From Sinorhizobium sp. B11 (GTDB lineage Bacteria; Pseudomonadota; Alphaproteobacteria; Rhizobiales; Rhizobiaceae): 64,000 nt of DNA. Location of the stretch: contig CP091034.1 in NCBI GenBank assembly GCA_039725955.1, positions 992,001 through 1,056,000 on the forward strand, given 5' to 3'. The notes under the pieces were generated by a model. That model worked only from the letters and a program-made list of their open reading frames with translations. It did not search any database and was not told where the DNA came from. Every line of letters starts with the position of its first letter. Position 1 is the first letter of the stretch. The position numbers and the translations under genes were made by a program. Shown one piece after another: positions 58,773-64,000 of this stretch.

Positions 58773-58784
58773 GACGTGAAACCC

Positions 58785-59105
58785 ATGGACATGAAATTAC
58801 AGGAAAAGATCCTGCGTGATCGCTGGCACGAACTGACAACGCGCCTGCGAAAGATCGATACGGATCTCGGCCGCACCAAGGCGATCGATGACGAAGACCG
58901 CGCCATCGAAAACGAGAACGACGAAGTGCTGGAAGGTCTCGGCCAGGCCGGAGAAGAGGAGTTGCGCGCCATTGATGCCGCCCTCGAACGCATCGCCAAA
59001 GGCACTTACGGCACCTGTGCCCGCTGCGGCGCCGGGATCTCCGCGGCCCGCCTTGCAGTGCTGCCGCAGACGCCGCTCTGCGAGGATTGCGCGGCGGGCA
59101 AGTAA
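58785..59105 (+). CDS. DksA/TraR-family C4 zinc-finger protein
   Basis: A 106-residue DksA/TraR-type protein. A helical coiled-coil hairpin fills residues about 1-70, and the C-terminal four-cysteine zinc finger is CARC and CEDC, separated by 17 residues. DksA-like proteins enter the secondary channel of RNA polymerase and change promoter output in the stringent response. The short ones in alphaproteobacteria are less well known. It follows the Usp gene by 12 bp. The ATG at 58785 is preferred to a GTG nine bases earlier. Confidence 0.88.
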   Translation: MDMKLQEKILRDRWHELTTRLRKIDTDLGRTKAIDDEDRAIENENDEVLEGLGQAGEEELRAIDAALERIAKGTYGTCARCGAGISAARLAVLPQTPLCEDCAAGK

Positions 59106-59225
59106 GCGCGCCATCAAGAACACGCTTGGCTCGTCACAAAGATTTAACCTGACGCCACCAGGCGTCCGGTTGCGCCTTGCCCAATTCAATGCGACCATCC
59201 CCTTACTCTGAGTAAGGGCGCGTGC

Positions 59226-59894
59226 ATGGGCGAGTTCAACGGCATTCGCTGGGCCTACGACAGATATGAACTGATCGCGGACGGCATTGTTCATGGCGTC
59301 GGGCTGTTCTTTGCGCTGATCGGCGTGACCGTACTGATCTTCTACGCCACTCTCTGGAGCCCGGCCGGCGCGCTTGTTGCCGCCTGGGTTTACGGCGTGG
59401 GACTGGTGCTGACGCTCGGCATTTCCTTTTCCTACAATATCTGGCCGGTTTCGCGCACCAAATGGTATCTGCGCCGGTTCGATCATTCGGCGATCTTCAT
59501 CCTGATCGCCGCCACCTACACGCCCTTTCTGGAGCGCGGCGCCGATGACCCGCTGCTCCTGGGCACGCTGATCGCCATCTGGGCGATCGCAGCCTTCGGC
59601 ATCTTCGTCAAATGTGTTTTCCCGGGCAGGTATGACCGGTTGGCGATCCTGCTTTATCTCGCCATGGGGTGGAGCGGCGTACTGGTGGCAGAGCCCGTCG
59701 CTTCGCGCATTCCCTATGCCTCCATGCTGCTGATCATCATCGGCGGCATCATCTATTCGCTGGGCGTCATCTTCCATGTCTGGGAAAGGCTCCGCTTCCA
59801 GAATGCGATCTGGCACGCCTTCGTGGTGGCCGCCGCCGCCGTGCACTATTCGGCCGTGCTGACCTGCTTCAGCCTCTCGGTCCCCGCCTTCTGA
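59226..59894 (+). CDS. hemolysin III/YqfA-family membrane protein (PAQR-like)
   Basis: A 222-residue protein with seven hydrophobic helices. Features of the HlyIII/PAQR superfamily are the early DGIVHGVGLFFALIG helix, SRTKWYLRRFDHSAIFILIAA and the late AIWHAFVVAAAAVHYSAVL helix with two histidines. These could form a zinc site as in adiponectin-receptor hydrolases. The common name hemolysin III does not imply a toxin here. It lies 120 bp after the DksA-like gene and may belong to the same stress cluster. Confidence 0.88.
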   Translation: MGEFNGIRWAYDRYELIADGIVHGVGLFFALIGVTVLIFYATLWSPAGALVAAWVYGVGLVLTLGISFSYNIWPVSRTKWYLRRFDHSAIFILIAATYTPFLERGADDPLLLGTLIAIWAIAAFGIFVKCVFPGRYDRLAILLYLAMGWSGVLVAEPVASRIPYASMLLIIIGGIIYSLGVIFHVWERLRFQNAIWHAFVVAAAAVHYSAVLTCFSLSVPAF

Positions 59895-59983
59895 CATCTT
59901 GCGTTTACATAAGCCCGCGCCCGGCGTATTCCCCGTGCAAACAAGCTTATTCGAACACGACCATTCCGAGCCGGGCCTGCCAC

Positions 59984-60493
59984 ATGACCAATACCGTTCT
60001 TATCAGGGACGCTGCCGAAGCTGATCTTCCTGCTGTCAGAGATATCTACAATCACGCCGTCGAACATACGACGGCGATCTGGAACGAAACGCTTGTCGAT
60101 CTCGACAACCGGCTGGAATGGTTCAAGGCCCGCAAGGGCAGGGGCTTTCCGGTCATCGTCGCCGAAATGGATGGCAAGGTCGCCGGCTACGCCTCTTACG
60201 GTGATTGGCGTGCTTTCGATGGCTACCGCCACACGGTCGAGCATTCCGTCTATGTCGACAAGGATTGCCGCGGCGCCGGCATCGGCGAAAAGCTGATGCG
60301 CGCATTGATCGAGCGTGCAAGCGCCGCCAACATCCATGTCATGATTGCCGGCATCGAGGCCGAAAATGCCGCCTCCATCAAACTGCACGAGAAGCTCGGC
60401 TTCCGCATCGCCGGCACATTTTCCGAGGTCGGCATCAAATTCGGCCGCTGGCTGGATCTGACCTGTATGGAACTGCGCGTACCGAAGGTCTGA
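59984..60493 (+). CDS. GNAT acetyltransferase, phosphinothricin acetyltransferase-like
   Basis: A 169-residue acetyltransferase of the Pat/Bar-like group. It has RDAAEADLPAVRDIYNHAVE at the start, SVYVDKDCRGAGIGEKLM for acetyl-CoA, and EKLGFRIAGTFSEVGIKFG near the end, as in phosphinothricin N-acetyltransferases. Natural substrates in this group include methionine sulfone or sulfoximine-like amino acids. The ATG at 59984 has no strong ribosome binding site. It lies 89 bp after the HlyIII-like gene. Confidence 0.87.
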   Translation: MTNTVLIRDAAEADLPAVRDIYNHAVEHTTAIWNETLVDLDNRLEWFKARKGRGFPVIVAEMDGKVAGYASYGDWRAFDGYRHTVEHSVYVDKDCRGAGIGEKLMRALIERASAANIHVMIAGIEAENAASIKLHEKLGFRIAGTFSEVGIKFGRWLDLTCMELRVPKV

Positions 60494-60597
60494 TAGGGCC
60501 GGTTCCAGATTGATTGCTGGCGAGGACTAACCATATTTTTATCGTAGTCTGCGCCTTGTAGGAATCTCTGATGGCGCGACTCGCGGAGGAGAGGTTG

Positions 60598-61296
60598 ATG
60601 TTTGGACGCTCGGTGCTCGGTCTTTCGGCCTTCCTGGTCATGACAGCTTATTCGCTGCCATCGATGGCGGCCAGTTGCGGCAGCACGGCTTCGCCGGAGC
60701 TCGACTGGCAGGAGTGTAACAAAAAGAACCTGATGCTTCAGGGCAGCGACCTGCAGGGCGCCAACCTTGCCGGCACGGATTTTTCGCTGACCGATCTCGG
60801 CGGTGCCAACCTCAAATCTGCCAATGCGGAAAAAGCAACCCTCGTGCGCGCCTCTCTGGCCGGAGCAAGTGCCCAGGGCGCCAATTTCGGCAAGATCGAG
60901 GCCTACCGCTCCACCTTTGCAGGTGCGGCCGCCGACGGCGCAAGCTTTGCCGGTGCAGAGCTGCAGCGGGCCGATTTCACCGGTGCGCAACTGACGAAGG
61001 CCAATTTCGAGAAAGCCGAGCTTGGCCGCGCCAATTTCGACAAGGCGGTGCTGACGGGCGTCAGCTTCGCGCTCGCCAATCTCTCGCGCGCCGATCTGAC
61101 GGGTGCACGTTATGAGGGCCCGATCAGCTTCGACCGTGCCTTCATGTTCCTGACCCGCATCGAGGGGCTGGATCTGTCCGCCGCCACAGGCCTGCAGCAG
61201 GCGCAGATCGATCTTGCCTGTGGCGATTCCTCCACGAAGCTGCCTTCGGGGCTTACCGTCCCGTCAAACTGGCCTTGCCCGCAGGAGCAGGATTAA
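60598..61296 (+). CDS. exported pentapeptide-repeat protein
   Basis: A 232-residue protein with a Sec signal peptide (cut near SMA-ASC, residue 25). The middle (about 45-180) is a run of A(D/N)LxX-type pentapeptides such as GANLA, GADFT, RADFT and RANFD, forming a right-handed beta-helix. Two cysteines near the mature N-terminus (C27, C40) and two near the C-terminus may pair. Unlike Qnr proteins it is exported, so gyrase protection is unlikely, and its role is unknown. GGAGGAGAGG precedes the ATG at 60598. Confidence 0.82.
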   Translation: MFGRSVLGLSAFLVMTAYSLPSMAASCGSTASPELDWQECNKKNLMLQGSDLQGANLAGTDFSLTDLGGANLKSANAEKATLVRASLAGASAQGANFGKIEAYRSTFAGAAADGASFAGAELQRADFTGAQLTKANFEKAELGRANFDKAVLTGVSFALANLSRADLTGARYEGPISFDRAFMFLTRIEGLDLSAATGLQQAQIDLACGDSSTKLPSGLTVPSNWPCPQEQD

Positions 61297-61297
61297 C

Positions 61298-62044
61298 TCA
61301 GGCTAGGCGGCCGACCGGAATGATCTCCCGCGACTGTGCCTGGAAAGGGTTGCCTTCCCATTCGCCATGCCATGCATCGACGGTTAGCCCGGCATCGCTG
61401 ATCATTGCGGCAAGCTTGTCGCGCGGGGTGTAGAGGATTTTCGAACGTCCGGCGAAACGCTCGCCGGTCGAGAGTACGCGATAGCCGTTCTCGTAGGAAA
61501 GAATGCCGCTCGTCTCATCGTAATGCGACTCGTCCGAGGCCTCGATCGCACCAAGCTCCGCATGTTCGAGCTGGCGCACCTTGCTATGACGCACGTCTTG
61601 CTGTCCAAGAAAACCGGGATTGCGCGTATCGAAGACAAACCGGCCGATGGGACTGAGATGTGCGGCAATGGTCGCAAGGGCGGCGCGCTGGTCTTCTTCC
61701 GTCAGAAAGACCTGGAAAGCGTGGCCCGTCAGCACGATGAGATCGTATTTCTGCCCGAGGCGAACGGTGCGCGCATCACCCTCGATCCATTCCACCTTGT
61801 CGCCGCCTGGCCGCGCCCTGCCGATATCCAGCATGGCGGCGGCCGGGTCCACGCCAGTGACGTCGCGTGTCGCTGCGAGCGCTGCCGTCAGTTCTCCGGT
61901 GCCACAGCCGAGGTCGAGCGCGGAATGGGCGCCTTCCGCAAGCTTCATGCAGAAGTCGAAATCCGGCCCCCAGCGATTGGCGGTATCATAGAATTGCGCA
62001 AGCGAAGGGTCGCGGTAGAGGGGATCGTCGGAAACTGTGCTCAT
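61298..62044 (-). CDS. class I SAM-dependent methyltransferase
   Basis: A 248-residue methyltransferase with motif I SALDLGCGTGELTAALA, an acidic strand in VTGVDPAAAMLDIGRA, then DLIVLTGHAFQVFL and a GRFVFDTRNPG strand. The substrate is unknown; the C-terminal beta part (about 150-240) may bind it. Its start overlaps the stop of the upstream acetyltransferase gene by four bases, so the two are translationally coupled. One base separates its stop from that of the convergent pentapeptide gene. Confidence 0.85.
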   Translation of the reverse strand: MSTVSDDPLYRDPSLAQFYDTANRWGPDFDFCMKLAEGAHSALDLGCGTGELTAALAATRDVTGVDPAAAMLDIGRARPGGDKVEWIEGDARTVRLGQKYDLIVLTGHAFQVFLTEEDQRAALATIAAHLSPIGRFVFDTRNPGFLGQQDVRHSKVRQLEHAELGAIEASDESHYDETSGILSYENGYRVLSTGERFAGRSKILYTPRDKLAAMISDAGLTVDAWHGEWEGNPFQAQSREIIPVGRLA

Positions 62045-62580
62045 ACGTCTGATGCCCTTTCGCTGATGTAGAGATAACGTTCCACCGTCTCGCCGGCCGC
62101 GTTCTGCTTGCTGAAGATCTCTCGCCGCTGATGCACGCGTCCGGCGACCTTCTGCGAGGGAAGATTTTCCAGGCTGACGATACTGACGAGGCGCGACAGC
62201 CCCATGGCCGAAAAGGCATGATCGCGGCAGGCAAGCGCGGCCTCGGTGGCATAGCCCTTGCCCCAGTAATCCGGCCAGAGGTGGTAGCCAAGCTCGGGCT
62301 CCAATCCGCGCGATGTGTCCTGCAGTGTGATCCCGCAGTCGCCGAGCAGTTCGCCGCTCTCGCGATCGATCATCGCCCAGAGGCCGAAACCATTTTTCTC
62401 ATAGCTTCCGAAGGCGAGCCTGTCGAAGAAATCGCGCGTTGCTGCGGCATCCTTCACGGAAGGGTAATATCGCATGCACAGCGGATCGGCGAAGATGCGC
62501 TCGAGCGCCGGCAGGTCCGCGACGGTGATTTCGCGCAACACCAGCCGATCGCTGCGCAGGATTTCGCGGACGATGGACAT
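62041..62580 (-). CDS. GNAT acetyltransferase, RimJ/RimL-like
   Basis: A 179-residue acetyltransferase of the RimJ/RimL type. It begins SDRLVLREITVADLPALERI. The acetyl-CoA loop is WPDYWGKGYATEAALACRD, and SLENLPSQKVAGRV is the usual later motif. The group acetylates protein N-termini or small molecules. It overlaps the following methyltransferase gene by ATGA, so the two enzymes may modify the same target. It is divergent from the FAD oxidoreductase gene across 75 bp. Confidence 0.87.
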   Translation of the reverse strand: MSIVREILRSDRLVLREITVADLPALERIFADPLCMRYYPSVKDAAATRDFFDRLAFGSYEKNGFGLWAMIDRESGELLGDCGITLQDTSRGLEPELGYHLWPDYWGKGYATEAALACRDHAFSAMGLSRLVSIVSLENLPSQKVAGRVHQRREIFSKQNAAGETVERYLYISERASDV

Positions 62581-62655
62581 TGTTTCATCCCTCTGTCATC
62601 CAGCGCGCCTAAGCCCGCCAACTTCTTCAGTCCGCTTTATACGAGAGCTTCCGCC

Positions 62656-63723
62656 ATGGCATCTGCAAAGATACGCGTCATTATCGTTGGTGCCGGCGTT
62701 GTCGGCGCTTCGCTTGCCTTCCATTTGGCCCGGCGTGGAGCCACTGTCCAAGTCGTGGATGAAAATGAGCAAGCCGGCAGCGGCGTGACGGCACGGGCCT
62801 TCGGCTGGGTTAATATCATCAATGTCGTGCCGGGAGCCGTCAATTACGGCCTCGTGCAGCAGGCGCTCGCCGACTATACCCGCCTGCACTCCGATCTGCC
62901 GGATGCCTTTGTCGCCGCGCGTCCCGGTTCCCTGTTCTGGCTCAAAGGCACTGCGGAAACCGAAGACTTCGCCGCAGCCCATCGCGCCGAAGGGACGGAT
63001 GTCGAACTGGTCGATGCCGCAAGGATCGCAGCATGGGAGCCCAATCTACTTGAGCCTCCCGCCTGCGCGATCTTCTCGCCTCGCGATCTCGCGCTCGATC
63101 CTGCAAGGCTGGCGCGGGACCTGATCGATGCCGCCGGCGTGCCCGTTACCTTCGGCCGGAAGGTCGAAAGCCTCATCCTTTCGGGCGATCGGGTGCGTGG
63201 CGTACGTCTGGCCGATGGCACGATCGAGGCCGATCTCGTGATCCTCGCAGGCGGAACAGCGGTCGACCGCCTGACGGAAAGCGTGGATTTCCAAACGGGC
63301 GTCGAAGCCTCACCCTCGATCATCCTGCGCTATAGGTGCGCAGAGCCTGTCGTGAACCGCATTCTCCGCGGCCCCGGCCTGGAAATTCGCCAATCAGCGG
63401 ACAACATGTTGCACGTCGCCAAGGGCTATATCGATGATTCCGCGGAGAACGCACCGGAAGAGGTTGGTCAGCGGATCTTGAAGATCATGCATGAGCGCCT
63501 GCGCCTGCCCGAAGGCGTCTCATTGATCGAGGCTGCTGCCGGTTACCGGCCATTCTTCTCCGATGAAATGCCGCGGCTCGGTTTCCTGCCCGGCATCGAG
63601 GGCGCCTATGTCGCGGTCGGTCATCCCGGCGTCATTCTCGCGCCGCTGCTTGGACGGCTTGCCGCAGAGCATGTGCTGGAAGGCCGGCGTTCGCCGCTCA
63701 TCCCATGCGCCGGCCTGATATGA
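62656..63723 (+). CDS. FAD-dependent oxidoreductase (DAO family)
   Basis: A 355-residue flavoprotein of the D-amino-acid oxidase/sarcosine oxidase group. The FAD loop is VIIVGAGVVGASLAFHLARR at residues 8-27, the acidic strand VVDENEQAGSGVTARAFG follows, and AYVAVGHPGVILAPLLG near the end is the second FAD contact. It probably oxidises an amine or N-methyl amino acid with oxygen. The ATG at 62656 is favoured by the normal N-terminus of the fold. A strong terminator comes right after the stop. Confidence 0.87.
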   Translation: MASAKIRVIIVGAGVVGASLAFHLARRGATVQVVDENEQAGSGVTARAFGWVNIINVVPGAVNYGLVQQALADYTRLHSDLPDAFVAARPGSLFWLKGTAETEDFAAAHRAEGTDVELVDAARIAAWEPNLLEPPACAIFSPRDLALDPARLARDLIDAAGVPVTFGRKVESLILSGDRVRGVRLADGTIEADLVILAGGTAVDRLTESVDFQTGVEASPSIILRYRCAEPVVNRILRGPGLEIRQSADNMLHVAKGYIDDSAENAPEEVGQRILKIMHERLRLPEGVSLIEAAAGYRPFFSDEMPRLGFLPGIEGAYVAVGHPGVILAPLLGRLAAEHVLEGRRSPLIPCAGLI

Positions 63724-63724
63724 A

Positions 63725-63755
63725 AAAAGCGGACCCGTGGGTCCGCTTTTCGTTT
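63725..63755. terminator. bidirectional rho-independent terminator
   Basis: AAAAGCGGACCC and GGGTCCGCTTTT form a perfect 12-bp stem with a minimal 2-base loop, followed by CGTTTTGG. Its A and T ends let it work for the FAD oxidoreductase gene and for the convergent msrB gene. Confidence 0.9.
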
Positions 63756-63768
63756 TGGTTTCAAGCTC

Positions 63769-64000
63769 TTACTTGCCGGGCTCGAAAACCATCGCATGCC
63801 CGTTGATGCAGTAGCGAAGGCCGGTCGGCGGCGGCCCATCCGGGAAGACGTGACCGAGATGGGCCTCGCAGGTGCCGCAGCGGATTTCCGTGCGCACCAT
63901 TCCATAGGTCGTGTCGCTGTGTTCGGTCACGGACTCCGGAGAGACCGGCTCGAAATAGCTCGGCCAGCCGCATCCGGCATCGAACTTCGTGTCGGAGCGG
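63769..64000 (-). CDS. msrB: peptide-methionine (R)-S-oxide reductase MsrB, 3' part
   Basis: The C-terminal 76 residues or so of MsrB, which runs off the window edge. The visible pieces are [26 protein letters not shown] with one zinc-binding cysteine pair, and the catalytic cysteine in [14 protein letters not shown]. The enzyme reduces methionine-(R)-sulfoxide in proteins using thioredoxin. It fits the oxidative-stress theme of the region. The 5' end and start are outside the window. Confidence 0.93.
   Translation of the reverse strand, partial: RSDTKFDAGCGWPSYFEPVSPESVTEHSDTTYGMVRTEIRCGTCEAHLGHVFPDGPPPTGLRYCINGHAMVFEPGK

Noticed and set aside
1..64000. CRISPR arrays, tRNA or rRNA genes, insertion sequences, phage genes
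   Set aside because: I looked for regularly spaced repeats, conserved tRNA arms, transposase or integrase motifs and terminal repeats with target duplications, and saw none that I could support. A dedicated tRNA or IS search would be needed to exclude small or decayed ones.

Overview
The window is about 64 kb of GC-rich chromosome-like DNA from an alphaproteobacterium, most probably Rhizobium or a close relative in the Rhizobiaceae. The pointers are a DmeR-DmeF nickel/cobalt pair of the rhizobial kind, several class III nucleotide cyclases or cyclase-like proteins, a membrane PQQ glucose dehydrogenase, DUF930 and DUF1127 proteins, and a 100-bp intergenic repeat of a kind I recognise as dispersed in Rhizobiaceae. 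I see no rRNA or tRNA genes, transposase, prophage, CRISPR array or replication origin. Genes are tightly packed and change strand often. Many are divergent regulator-target pairs, and many convergent neighbours have touching or interlocked stop codons.

Layout. 0-7.2 kb: a sugar-phosphate isomerase-like protein, a tetA/tetR-type efflux pair with tandem operators, two class III cyclases, a zinc alcohol dehydrogenase and a branched-chain aminotransferase. 7.2-15 kb: a detoxification block with emrAB efflux, its LysR regulator, a quinone-reductase-like enzyme, a beta-class glutathione transferase with a divergent TetR regulator, and another MFS pump. Three copies of one composite operator link emrB, emrA/lysR and the quinone reductase. 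15-21 kb: a TauE-type permease, a methyltransferase, a long coiled-coil protein, superoxide dismutase, and an ArsR-SRPBCC-membrane protein operon behind a perfect 21-bp inverted repeat. 21-29 kb: a metallophosphoesterase, AraC/SDR and WYL/LysE pairs, two c-type cytochromes, an isochorismatase-like hydrolase, a DJ-1 protein and an acetyltransferase.

29-36 kb: a MarR regulator with a C-terminal Cys cluster ahead of a secreted protein and a redoxin, then dmeRF, a Tat-exported class A beta-lactamase, a DUF1127 protein and a SARP-TolB-TPR regulator. 36-54 kb: gcd, a glutathione peroxidase, SelO, an MFS pump, a homocysteine methyltransferase, an S9 oligopeptidase, a DUF930 protein, a polysaccharide-deacetylase-like protein, a FAD oxidoreductase, an AI-2E-family permease and a LysR/aldo-keto reductase pair. 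54-64 kb: a 944-residue protein joining a trypsin-like protease to a two-HKD phospholipase-D module, a possibly Tat-exported VOC protein, a stress cluster (UspA, DksA-like, HlyIII-like), two acetyltransferases, a pentapeptide-repeat protein, a methyltransferase, a FAD oxidoreductase and the 3' part of msrB.

The overall theme is accessory stress and detoxification metabolism under many small local regulators. The items most worth follow-up are the threefold LysR-associated operator, the protease-PLD fusion, the Cys-cluster MarR locus, and two regulator genes whose long inverted repeats run up to a start codon with no visible ribosome binding site.
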